Source: Astragalus membranaceus
Lineage: Eukaryota; Streptophyta; Magnoliopsida; Fabales; Fabaceae
DNA: 64,000 bases
NCBI GenBank assembly: GCA_039519185.1
Contig: CM076847.1
Coordinates: 50,971,708-51,035,707, forward strand
Direction of reading: 5' to 3'
Below, piece by piece: positions 35,263-45,649 of this stretch. Made by a program: the position numbers and the translations under genes. Within the stretch, counting starts at the first letter, position 1, and every line of letters begins with the position of its first letter. A model generated the notes under the pieces. The model ran no database searches. It was not told the origin of the DNA and saw only the letters and a program-made list of their open reading frames with translations.

Positions 35263-35277
35263 TTGAGTTATTTGATA

Positions 35278-36540
35278 CTAATTTGATACTAATTTGATAA
35301 GTGTGTCATTCAAATAACCAGTTTGATTTTTGAATTCTTCATTTTGTTTTGTTTGAGATGACACAAATTTTTCCATCAAAAATTCCAAGTTCGAATTTTG
35401 CGGGTTGTTTTGTGGGTTGTTAAAAACCCTTTGATTTTGAAAGACAGGAGGTGGTCTAGGTGCTGGATTGGGTGGAGGATTTTTATAAGAAAAATTTGGA
35501 TGATTCCTCCACCCAGGGTTATAAGTATTTGAAAATGGATCTTCCTTTTGAGCATAGTTAATATGCTCATTTCCAGTACTAGATGCCTCAAGCTGGCACT
35601 CAGCTCCAATATGGCCAACAACCCCACATAATTCACATGGTGGAGTAGTAGGAGAAAAAGTTTTTGAGACGGCACTTACATTTAATTTTTCAAATTTTTG
35701 AAAAAGTGCGTCCACTTTTGAGGCAAGATGATCAACAGCAGATATTTCATATTTACCTGGCTCTTTTGATGATGCTGGTTTATCTGCTATGGCTCGCTCA
35801 CATGCCCATTGACAATGGTTTTGAGCCATATCTTCAATGAGTGCATAAGCTTCAGTAAAATTTTTGTTCATCAAAGCTCCACCTGCAGCTGCATCAACAG
35901 TCATTCTAGTTGCATATTGTAATCCATTATAAAATGTGTGAACAACGAGCCATTTCTCTAGTCCATGATGGGGGCATAGCCTTAACATTTCTTTGAAACA
36001 TTCCCAAGCATCATAAAGAGATTCCCCGTCGTTTTGAGAAAATCGAGTAATTTGACTTCTCATTTGAGCTGTTTTACTTGGGGGAAAGAACCTAGTAAGA
36101 AAGGCTTGTTTTAATTGGCCCCAACTGGTAATGGATTTCGAAGGCAAAGAATGTAGCCATGCTCTTGCTCTATCCCTTAATGAAAAAGGGAAGAGCTTTA
36201 GTCTTATGGCATCTTGAGGTACCCCGTTTAATTTGAGAGTTCCACAGTATTCCAGAAAAATTGAAATATGAAGATTTGGGTCCTCCGTGGGAGAACCAGA
36301 AAATTGGTTTTGTTGAACCATTAAAAGCAGAGATGATTTGAGTTCAAAATTATTTGCTTCCACATTTGGATGTACAATGACAGCCGATGGTTCCGCTGAA
36401 GGTGTTGCGTACTCTTTGAGAGCACGATTTTCATTAGCCGCCATTTGGTTATCGGGAATTTCTCTCCTCCTTCTATGTAAGAACCGTTCGATTTCGGGAA
36501 TTTGTTGAACAGTTTCTCCGAAACTTCTGGTTCTTCGCAT
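35278..36540 (-). pseudogene. Athila gag
   Basis: The 420-codon frame starts at ATG 36540, about 85 bases after the primer site. It has the retrotransposon-gag block KLFPFSLRDRARAWLHSLPS (residues 115-134), FLTRFFPPSKTAQMRSQI and LRLCPHHGLEKWLVVHTFYNGL. A CCHC knuckle CELCGVVGHIGAEC lies near residue 310. The glutamine/asparagine-rich tail ends at an in-frame TAG (35278-35280) inside an 11-base tandem repeat. Relatives usually read on into protease, so I regard the stop as a lesion. Gag forms the cytoplasmic particle. Confidence 0.9.
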
Positions 36541-36627
36541 TCGAGGGACAAGAGAAGAAAAAGTAATAAAAAAGAAAATAAAACTTCAGTCTAACCGGTT
36601 TCGAAAAACTTAATTAATATCACTGCC

Positions 36628-36645
36628 TCCCCGGCAACGGCGCCA
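36628..36645 (-). promoter_or_regulatory. Primer-binding site, tRNA-Asp type
   Basis: The minus strand reads TGGCGCCGTTGCCGGGGA, the primer site typical of Athila elements, six bases after the 5' LTR end. It marks 36652 as the LTR edge. Confidence 0.92.
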
Positions 36646-36651
36646 AAAACT

Positions 36652-37575
36652 TGATAGCCTCGCAAGTGCACGAGTCGTATCGCGTAATAAAAGAGTTATC
36701 GATCCACAGGGAGAGCCTAGGTGACTACCAATTTAATTTTCCAAAGTTGATTAACTGAAGAGAAAGTCTTTTTAGAAAGAAGGAATGTTTTCGCTGATGT
36801 TTTAATGATAAAAAGAGACTTGGGGTATTAGCAACATTGAAATGATAAAGTTTGCGTTATTAATCCTTTCGACTATTTTCCAACTTTAAAGAACGATATA
36901 TTTCTTAAGACAAGGCGACGGCTGTAGCAAGAGTTTCCTTTCGGAATACAAACGCGTGTTCTAAACTAATTATCAAGCCTATTTTCATGGTTGATTATTA
37001 GTAGAACCCATTAAGCAAAGACCTTTTTGTGTCTCAATAAAACCAAAACTATTTTCATGTGTTGATTTTATTGCCTAATTTCATAGATCCAACAACCACA
37101 CTTCCCCTTTCGGTACATCGTGTGGTGTTTTAAAATAATAATCAAATGCGATGAAATTAGATTTAGAAATACAAAGCGATTAAGGTGGAGAATAGTCTCG
37201 GGAATTAATTAGTAGGAACCCATCATTTGGTTGTTCCCAAAAAACCCCAAGACTAAGAAAGTCTACTCACTCATGATCATTGTAGAAAAAGATTTGAAAG
37301 AAGTAGAAGAAGAAAACATAAAGTTAAATAGCGAGAAATAAAAGAAAGCGGTTAGTTGCAAAATTATAAATAGCGGAATTGTAAATGACAAGAAAGTAAA
37401 AGAGCAAGAAATTTAAAAAGCAAGAAAGTAAAGAGCGAGAAAGTAAAAAGCGAGAAAGTAAAGGAGCAAGAAATTAAAAAGCGAGAAAGTAAAGGAGCAA
37501 GAAATTAAAAAGCGAGAAAGTAAAGAGCGAGAAATTAAAAAGCGAGAAAGTAAAGGAGCGAGAAATTAAAAAAAC
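36652..37575 (-). mobile_element. Athila 5' LTR, truncated
   Basis: It is nearly identical to the first ~0.95 kb of the 3' LTR at 18565. It stops inside the A-rich 15/16-bp array, so roughly half of the LTR, including its TG start, is missing. Confidence 0.9.
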
Positions 37576-37609
37576 GAGACATAATATTCAGCATAAAGTA
37601 AAGGAGCGA
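37576..37609. other. Deletion junction with filler copied from both flanks
   Basis: Between the truncated Athila LTR and LTR D lie AGACATAATATTCAGCA and then TAAAGTAAAGGAGCGA. The first word recurs at about 37673-37689 inside D, the second in the Athila array at about 37546-37561. This is the signature of end joining with templated insertion. Confidence 0.75.
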
Positions 37610-38642
37610 TTTTGTCCCGTTTCACTTTCAATCCAGTGCCGACACTTTCTATGACCTCTGAGACATCAAAACAGACATAATATTCAGCAATTCCAGTCCA
37701 ACAATGTCACATATCAATCAACATATAGCAATCACAATCAACAATCACATCATCAATTCATATTTCCAATCAAACGATCTAACGACTTGATGACCCAAAC
37801 GCGAGGTTTTCACAAACGTTTCGATACCGGTTTTTCATAAAGCGCGTGACTCAACTCAGAACACATGACACACGACCATAAATTCCTAGTGAGTATAGAA
37901 CTCACCTCTTTAGCGACGACAACCACACAACGCCGAGACTTCTCGAAACGAACGAACGGAGGATCACGACTTTGCTCACTAAACCGCTTCTAGACAGCCC
38001 AAAACTGAAAACCCAGCCTTCCAATAGCTTGTATTTCGAATCCAGCCACTGTGATGATTCCTAGGTTGCTTCAATCCGTGATATAGGTGCTGAACTTGGT
38101 TCTAAGGCTTCCCAATTAAACACGCAAGAGGTTGGGTTCAGATTTAGCTAAGTTAAGCTTTGTTGGTCAACAATGGTAACTTGGGGTAGAGGGGGGAGAT
38201 GATTTCGATTTTACTATCAATAGATAGAGGGAGATGAACTGATCAAGATGATGGCAATGGATTGAACATGCATGGAGTTTTTGGGAAACTCTCTCCTCTT
38301 CCCTTCCTCACTCTCTCGCGCCCTCTCCCCTCTTCAACTTCTCTATTTTCAGAATTTTGCAAAATGAAGGGTGTTTCTGTGTTGGGTTCAGCTGAAAGGG
38401 GCTTATATATATGGCCAGGTAAAAAGACAACTTTACCTCTCACTTACTATTCCTATTCCCCATGACTCCTCTCAGCCCTAATTAACTTAACCATGAACAA
38501 TTACTTATAAATCACACACAATTTTTATAATAAATCAATCAAGCAATTTATTTTCAAATCATTTTATTTCCAACCATTTAAATAAATCACCAAATATTAT
38601 TTCATTCCAAATAATTTAAATAGAAATTATCGGGGTGTTACA
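37606..38642 (-). mobile_element. Tekay-type LTR D, right part
   Basis: It matches LTR C from about 16737 to 17760. Shared features are GCCGACACTTTCTATGA / GAGACATCAAAACAGA, TATAGAACTCACCTCTTTAG (donor complement, 37895), a C/T-rich leader near 38280-38350 and an end ATTATCGGGGTGTTACA. With 17764-18564 it makes one LTR. Confidence 0.8.
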
Positions 38643-38879
38643 ATTGGTATCAGCATTCCCACTACCAATTGAGCTACTAGATCAATTGGTAGTGGGAATG
38701 CATTGAGCATGTACTTCAGCCCCAGCGTACATGGTTCGATTGCCACGGAAGGCAAAAACTCCACAGGGGGGGGTGGAGAAGGTCATGAGTGCATCGCTGG
38801 ATAGCCTACTACAGGGCACCGAGGTAAGCCACCTGACAATTTCTAAAAGGGCACCGAGGCAGAGCAAGTCCTAACCTAT
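38643..38879 (+). repeat. SINE-like sequence with a 20-bp hairpin head
   Basis: GCATTCCCACTACCAATTGA (38653-38672) and its complement (38682-38701) flank nine bases. Then follow a B-box-like GGTTCGATTGCC near 38732 and CACGGAAGGCAAAAACTCC, matching the arm of the palindrome at 3284. Only one arm is present beyond the head. After 38790 the sequence is unassigned. Confidence 0.55.
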
Positions 38880-39434
38880 AGAGTGCAACGTGGACAGAAC
38901 AATGGCTCGGTTGTCTAAGTACGATGGCTGCAAATCAAGCGAAGAACGTGGGAGTGGTTGAAGATCAAGCGAAGAGAAGAAGCCTTGAAGATTCGAGAGA
39001 GGAGGTTTCATCCCACTAACCGTGCTAGTGAGATCGTGGGTTATTGCTCCGATTTCAAAGGGCTCAAGAACGAGATTAGGCGTTGATCTTCAAGTGATCC
39101 AACGGTAGGCAAATGTAGGCTCGCATAGTGGCTGACGAGGACCTATGTATATATATATATATATATATATTGAGAGAGAGAGAGAGAGAGAGAGAGAATA
39201 CATGTAAAAAAACACACAATTTATTTTACTTTATTGAATTTATTTTACTCTCATGCATTACGTCAGTAGATAATCCAATCCTCGCGTCCCCTCTACCCAA
39301 CCTAACACTCTTTGGAGGATTTAGGAAACCCATAGTTGAGGAACAGAGTTCCTTCCTCAACGCAATTGCTTGAACAACAGAGGAATCAAAGGCTGTCCAA
39401 ACCCCTGGTCGATCATAAGAGTTTGACGAAAACA
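38880..39434 (+). mobile_element. Tat-like LTR, distal part (continuation of 15358-15425)
   Basis: Words shared with 7640-8140 include CCCACTAACCGTGCTAGTGAG, CTCATGCATTA, AATCCAA and CAATTGCTTGAA(C/G)AACAGAGG. The end AGTTTGACGAAAACA corresponds to the first copy's end. The left edge is uncertain by about 50 bases. Confidence 0.7.
39147..39197. repeat. (TA)n(GA)n microsatellite at the LTR TATA site
   Basis: About 12 TA and 13 GA dinucleotides occupy the place of the TATATAAATA box in the sister LTR at 7839. Confidence 0.9.
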
Positions 39435-40193
39435 ATTATACATTGAGTTGTTAAAAGAACCGTTGTTTTGGAACAAGAATAAAAAGGGATTTGGATTGTT
39501 TCCTTAACACTCTTTCTATATCTCCAACCATCCTCTCTAATCATTATCTCTCAACTTTTTTATCTTCTTTTCTCTTCTCTCACCCTTATATTTTGTGAAA
39601 ATGATCAGGAAGGAGCGAAGGAGTGGATCCAAGCACAAATAGAAAATAGTTAGAGATGTTACACATCTTTTAGTGAAAACAATGTAAAATATAAACATGG
39701 TGGCAATTTTGTAGTTAAATTGATGTGGCACATTAACTGCCTAGTGTCATGTTAAGTGACACGTAATTTTGTTTATTAGCCCAAATTAGTTCCTTTTTAA
39801 GCTTTTTCGAAATTTTTTAAAAAAGGGGCACATTAGTATCTGCAATTTTGGGAAACATTAGACCGTGGTTTTCATACTCAAAAGTGGTTTCTAGAAACCA
39901 GAAAACAATACGCACACTCAGAAGAAGGAAAAGGATCGCATGCAGAGAAGGAAAGAAGCGCACACAGAGAAATAAGGTTCACCTTCTCCTTCGCCTTCCT
40001 TCAATTTCGTTCCTTATCCTTCTTTGCCTGCGCTTTTTTCCTTTTCTGCGTACATTCCTTTTCCTTGTTCTGCGTGTGTGTTTCGTTTTGTGGTTTCTGG
40101 TTTCCAGAAACCACTTTTGAAGTGTTTCGTTTTGTGGTTTCTGGTTTCCAGAAACCACTTTTGAAGAAGATGATAAATAAGGGACTGATGTGT
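39435..40193 (+). repeat. Duplicated unit R1
   Basis: It runs from ATTATACATTGAGTTGTTAAAA to GGGACTGATGTGTCCCA and is about 85-90% similar to 40931-41690 by eye. It has a C/T-rich start, a GTGGCACATTAACTGCCTAG block and a long internal inverted repeat. It begins exactly where the Tat-like LTR ends. No coding domain is seen, and the family is not recognised. Confidence 0.75.
39879..40163. repeat. Long imperfect inverted repeat in R1
   Basis: Arms of about 105-110 bases start CAAAAGTGGTTTCTAGAAACC and end with the complement at 40118. They stay alignable through the GGAAAAGGA and GAAAAGCG-type words. The closing 44-base segment is tandemly duplicated (40079-40122, 40123-40166). Confidence 0.75.
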
Positions 40194-40930
40194 CCCACGC
40201 GCTTCAACGGCCAGGATCCGACAACATCGCTAGGATCCGACACCATTACTACGCAGTTTAGTTCCAACGGCCAGGCCAACGTCGGACCCGGTCAGAAGCC
40301 TCTCATGCAGGCCAAAGCCAAGTCCCTATACTTGACCTCGGCCTGAGGGGCAACTGTTTCGGACCTAGAAGAGGCTCATTCTGAGTTGATGATGGTACTT
40401 TAGTGACTTGGCATGGCGCTCATCGCGCCAAACGCCGATAAGGGTATTTTTAACAAAAAGGTATTTTGTAGGGACTTTTTTAAAAGTCAAATATGCCAAT
40501 ATGGAGATCCGTTAGCCACGTCAGCAAATGGCTAACAGAATACTTAACAGAAGGGTATTTTTAAACAAAAGTTATTTTGTAGGGACTTTTTTAAAAGAAA
40601 ACATTTTGCAGGGACTTATTTAAAAAATCGCTATATTTGCAGGGAAGAAAAACATATTTAACCCAAGATTGAATAAATAATTACTTCATTCGTTCTTAAA
40701 CTTTAGTACTTTTGGGTATCAACAAATCAATTAAACTAGATTTCATTAAATTGTGTAAGATATGTACCAAAATACCCTCTATTACTACATTAATTGTTTG
40801 CAAATATCTATATAACTGTGTTAAGATAATTGCATATGGAATAAATGGGTTTTGGACGAATATTACTCCATATCTCGAGTCTCTAAAACAATCAAAAAAT
40901 ATAAATGGGTATTTTTTAAAAAATTTGATA
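40194..40930. other. Spacer between R1 and R2
   Basis: 40194-40440 is GC-richer, with a repeated GGATCCGACA word and CTCGGCCTGAGGGGCAACTG, and looks like a fragment of another LTR element's tail. 40441-40640 has a repeated GTATTTTTAA...TTTTGTAGGGACTT motif. The remainder is AT-rich with nothing recognised. Confidence 0.4.
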
Positions 40931-41690
40931 ATTTATACATTGAGTTGTTAAAATAACCGTTGATTTAGAACAAGAATAAAAAGGGACTTGGATCGTCTCC
41001 TTAACACTCTCTATATCTCCGACCATCCTCTCTATCTCTCTCTCTCAATCTTGTTTTCTGTAATCATTATCTTTCTACTTTTTTATCATCCTTTCTCTCC
41101 TCTCACCCTTATATTTTGTGAAAATGATCAGGAAGAAGTGAAGGAGAGGATCCAAACAAAGAGAAAATAGTTAGAGATGTTACCCATCTTTTAGTGAAAA
41201 CAATGTAAAATATACACATGGTGGCAATTTTATAGTTAAATTGATGTGGCACATTAACTGCCTAGTATCATGTTAACTAACACGTAATTTTGTTTTTAGC
41301 CCAAATTAGTCCCTTATTAAGCTTTTTTGAAATTTTTAAAAAAGGGGGATATTAGTCCCTGCACTATTGGGAAACATAAGACCGTAGTTATCATATATAC
41401 TCAAAAGTGGTTTTTAGAAACCAGAAAACAATACACACACTCAAAAGAAGGAAAAGGATCGCAAGCAGAGAAGGAAAGAAGCACACACAGAGAAGGGGGA
41501 GAAATATGGTTCACCTTCTCCTTCGCCTGCCTTCACCTCCGTTCCTTATCCTTCTTTGCGTGCGCTTTTTTCCATTTCTGCGTACAGTCCTTTGCTTCTT
41601 TTGCGTGTGCGTTTCGTTTTGTGGTTTCTGGTTTCCAGAAACAATTTTTGAAGAAGATGATAATCAGGGACTAATGTGTCCCAAATGTGC
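40931..41690 (+). repeat. Duplicated unit R2
   Basis: It is the second copy of the 39435-40193 unit in the same orientation, from ATTTATACATTGAGTTG to GGGACTAATGTGTCCCA. The 44-base duplication of R1 is absent here. Confidence 0.75.
41402..41650. repeat. Long imperfect inverted repeat in R2
   Basis: The arms are the same as in R1: CAAAAGTGGTTTTTAGAAACC opposite GGTTTCCAGAAACAATTTTTG. The hairpin is conserved although single bases differ. Confidence 0.7.
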
Positions 41691-41769
41691 ATCGATTAAT
41701 ATGTCCTTTTTTTAAAATATTATGGTCTAATGTGTCACTAAAAAATTGTCAGAGGATCGAGAATTTGGG

Positions 41770-42022
41770 CCTTTAATCTTTTTAATATAATATGTGAAAA
41801 ATTATAGAGTTTAATTTATATACACAATATGTATATGCATGTATAACACTATCTACCAATTACATGTTGACACATCATCAAAGAGAAATTGGTCAATTGG
41901 CAACCACCAACTAGTCAATTGGTAACCAACCACTCCATGAATTGTGTATATAAATTAAACTCAAAATTGTAAGCAAAAACTAATATAATATTTATAACTT
42001 CACATCATTAAAGATTAAACTT
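41770..42022. mobile_element. Candidate MITE
   Basis: A perfect 22-bp inverted pair, GAGTTTAATTTATATACACAAT (41807-41828) and its complement (41941-41962), sits inside a longer imperfect inverted repeat. The outer arms start at TTTAATCTTT near 41773 and end AAAGATTAAA near 42010-42019. The interior has no ORF. No clear target duplication was found. Confidence 0.5.
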
Positions 42023-42984
42023 AAATTCAAATGTTATAAGTCAACATATAATATACAAAATTAAATGTTAAACCAAATAAATATGGCACAATAACCTTAT
42101 AATATTCAATAGTCGCAAATAGTAAAACATATGTACTCCATAATAATACTACTGTACACTTTTTGTAAATTTTTAATACTATTTGATTAAATAAATGAGT
42201 ATTGATCGATATATAAAATATCAAAACTAATTGACCATCAATGTAACTTCATTAATCACAAATTTTAACGTGATTAACCATGTTTTTAGGTGTTCAAATC
42301 ATGTTCAAATAAATATGCTTTGACACCTGAAATTGAAAATCGTAGTAAATCACGTTCACACTCAGGGATCATGAGTTTTATATATGGTATGTCTATTAAG
42401 TATTAACCATATATCCACCGAACGTAACTAACCAAGTGAACTGCATTAACCGTTCAATTTTATTGTCCATTTTGTTGTCAAAGTTTTGTATTCCAAATAA
42501 CCCAACCGTTCAAGTAAAGGCATATTCTATCTCATTAATTACTCAACTGTCTTACAATCTTCCACCTCACAAATTCAACCATCACATTCACAACCCAAGC
42601 CACTTGCCCATAAATGTGAGTATGAAAATATCTTCCAAACGGAAAGTCTAATTAATAAATCTGTTTCACCCGGACTCTAAAATCCTTCACGTTATATTTA
42701 TCTGAACTAATTTTATTAATATGTAAAAAAAAATAACACTTCTATTTTTATGACATTTGTTAAGTTTTAATGAAAATTTTACTTGAGTGGGAAACTATTA
42801 CATTAATTTTAGATGGTTGACTTTCCATATATTTATTACATTTATAAAAAGATAAAACTACTAATAAATCATTATAGCCGATGCAACAATTTTTTTATTT
42901 TTAATATTCAATTGTTATGATAGTTTCTAGCCTCGTTTTTAGCTGTTCAAATTAGTATAATTTTAAGACATAAGAATTACGGAT

Positions 42985-43125
42985 TTTTTTATAGGCAGTG
43001 TTAGTGGGAGTGGGGAAAATGTTAGTTTCCGGAGTTTGAACTTGCGACCTCGTTCTCGCACTCATTTGGTGCACTCTTTCGATATCCCTTAGTTCGCCAA
43101 CTGACCTACCTACTTGGGATAATTT
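42985..43125 (-). repeat. Possible tRNA-derived SINE fragment
   Basis: On the minus strand TAGGTCAGTTGGCG resembles an A box. About 50 bases later AAGTTCAAACTCC resembles a B box. No tail or target duplication was found. Confidence 0.4.
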
Positions 43126-43263
43126 ATCAATGACACTCAAGTAAAGGCATAATTTATCTCACTAATTTCGTAACAAATCACGTAAAGTGTGACGCTAGGC
43201 AGTGTTTGTTTGGGGTACTTTACAATCCAACAAGAATTTTAATTGTTCAAATAGTCTAAGTTT

Positions 43264-44755
43264 TGTAATATCCTCAATTTGGCTAATTTCGTTTCTCGAA
43301 ATTAGCAAGAGGTTATATTTAATTAATTAGCTAATTTAATTAATTAGGCATAATTGATTATATGTCATAGTTAATTTAATTGCCAATGATATGAGTTTGT
43401 GCTTTTATAATTAATTGTTTGATTAAATTGGGGTTTTAAATCAAATTGGGGTTTTTAGTGGGAATTGGATTGTAAGGACAAAAGAGTCACTTCACTTTCT
43501 TTTCAAAGCACCCTCAGCTGAAGTCACTTAACTCACACAAGACACAAAGCACAACTCACACACTTTCAGAATTTTAGATTGAGGAAAAAGAGAACAGAGT
43601 GCTTGAGGGAGAGAGGGAACTGGCGAGAGAGGGAGAAGAGAGGAAGAGGGACAAAACCTCATGCATGTTTCATTTTTCTTCACCATTCACTTCCATTTTT
43701 CCTCCTCTATTCATTGGTACTAGTTTTATCATCTACATTCATCCCCTTCTCACTTCACCATTTGAGACCCTCCAAAGTTCCAACTTCATAAAAAATGAGT
43801 TTTGAAAGTTTTGAAGCTTTGCATGTCATAGTTAGGGCAAGCTTTGGGTAAAACAGAACCTACATTGTGGATTGAAGTAGATTAGAAGGGATTTCAGTTG
43901 CTGGTTTTGTTTTGGGGTTAGTCTTGAAGCGACTTCGAGTTCGTTGGAGCGTAGAGTACGAGTTTGGGATCGTTCGAGAAGTTTTGTTCGTGTGTGAGCT
44001 TCGTTGATTTCGATTGTTTGGGATTTTCATCACAATAGGTGAGTTCTAACTCGCTTAGGTTTTTCATTTTCGAAATGTTGGTTACATGATTTGTTTCTGT
44101 TTTCAGTTCGTAAGTTTTCGTGTAAAAAAAAACTGTAATTCGAAATTGTGTGCTATTGCGTCTTGAAAGGAACGAGAAATGGATATATGTTGTTTGATGT
44201 TGATTTGGACTGATTATGATGGTTGTTTGGTGCTGAAATAATATGTGGTTATGTTCGGGTTATGCGTCGTCACGCCCGGACCGTGCGTACACCTCTATTA
44301 CCCTCCTTTAAAACATGCCCTAAGCTTTTCCAATTGGTTCCAAGTCCATTCTAATCCTTTCCTCAACCTTGCCCAATCATGTAATGATAATAATGCTATG
44401 ATTTTGATTGAGATAAATATATTAGCTTTTATTGAGTCATAGTTAGTACAAGTGAGTGCACACAAGATCATGATAATTCAAGGAACTATAAGTTCAATTA
44501 AGTTTATGTTTATGTTATGTAATGACGAAAATGACATGTAATGAACTATTCATAGGGTTTTACCCAAGGAAAAGTTAAATGACATGTAATGAAATATTTA
44601 TAGGGTTTTACCCAAGGAAAAGTTAAATGTCATGTAAACAAATATTCATAGGGTGACGACCCAAGGAATCAGTATACTAGGGTAGGGAAGTCATGAGCCC
44701 GAACCCTAGGCCCCGTTCATGTTTACCCGCTAGCGCAGGGTTAGCAGATTGGGTT
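43264..44755 (+). mobile_element. E5: Tekay-type 5' LTR, left part
   Basis: It starts TGTAATATCCTC. It has a G/A-rich leader (43580-43650), AATAGGTGAGTTCTAACTCGC at 44035, GGGTGACGACCC at 44652, and the module GGAAGTCATGAGCCCGAACC / GCAGGGTTAGCAGATTGGG up to the E4 insertion. It continues at 60524. The whole LTR is about 2.1 kb. Confidence 0.85.
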
Positions 44756-44891
44756 TGTAACGCCCTAAAATTTAATTAATTATTTAATTAAATTGTTGGG
44801 AATTTATTTGGTGGAAAATAATGGAATAACTATTTGTTAGTGTATGTGGACCTATTATTAGTGTTAGGATTAGCAAAGGGGAGGTGTTAGG
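44756..44891 (+). mobile_element. E4 5' LTR, first 136 bases
   Basis: It matches 57844-57979 closely and is cut by E3 after GGTGTTAGG. Confidence 0.9.
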
Positions 44892-45649
44892 TGTAACACC
44901 CAAATATTTAATTAAGTTATTTAATTAAATATTTAGGTATTCAATTATTTTTTTATTTATTTAAGTTGGTGTAATTATAATAACGATGGAATGAGAGGTG
45001 TGTAATTGGATTTTAGGTGATGGCGTTAGTAATCGGGCTTAAGCTGGAGGAAAGCCCGTGATCCAAGCCCGCTAGCTAGGCACATAGGAGAAACGCCTAG
45101 GCTAGGGTTTAGTGGCATTTGCGAATTGTTGAGAAAGAAAGAGAGGAGAGTTGCGAAATAGAGAGAGGAGAAGAGAGAAAGGAATTCGGCGCACAAGGAG
45201 AAGAAGAGGAGGGTTCGCAAGTTCAAGGAGGAGAAGGAAGCCGTGTTGCTGAGGTTCTGTTGGTGACTTGCTCAAGGGAATTGGTGCTCTCCTAATATAA
45301 GGTAAGGGTGGGGTTCTTCCTTATAATGGGGTTTTATGATGGGGTTATGTGGGGATAGATCCTATGATGCCTAGGGTTTGATCTTGATGTGTAGTTTGGT
45401 GTTAGTTAAATTGTGTATAGGTTGGATTAAAATTTGGATTGTTGGTGACTGATGTGATCGTAAGAAATTGAGATTCATTGTTGTTATAATAAATTGAATG
45501 TTAGGTGTTCGATAAAATGGTTGTTTGGTGTTGTGATTAGTGAATTATGATGATTGGCATTGGTGATTATGAATTGATGAGCAAAATTGGTGATATGATG
45601 TGCATATGTGGTGTTTTGGTGAATTTGGTGTGTTGCTGATTTGGGGTCC

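Larger units (their letters stand above)
18565..37575 (-). mobile_element. Athila-type Ty3/gypsy retrotransposon with nested insertions
   Basis: On the minus strand the order is truncated 5' LTR (36652-37575), tRNA-Asp-type primer site, gag, protease, RT-RNase H-integrase, spacer, env-like ORF (interrupted), polypurine tract (22913-22925) and 3' LTR (18565-22912). A solo Tekay LTR lies in the 3' LTR and a non-autonomous relative in the env-like ORF. Without those two the element is about 11 kb. Several stops and a frameshift show it is inactive. The 5-bp flank at the left is CTTAT; the right flank is lost in a deletion. Confidence 0.9.
41691..43263. other. AT-rich intergenic sequence
   Basis: Apart from the MITE candidate (41770-42022) and a SINE-like piece (42985-43125) I see no gene or known element. 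Confidence 0.5.

Noticed and set aside
38643..38653. ATTGGTATCAG as a primer-binding site after LTR D
   Set aside because: LTR D is minus-strand by module order, so its primer site would be on the left. The word is cut short, and the SINE-like sequence begins at once.
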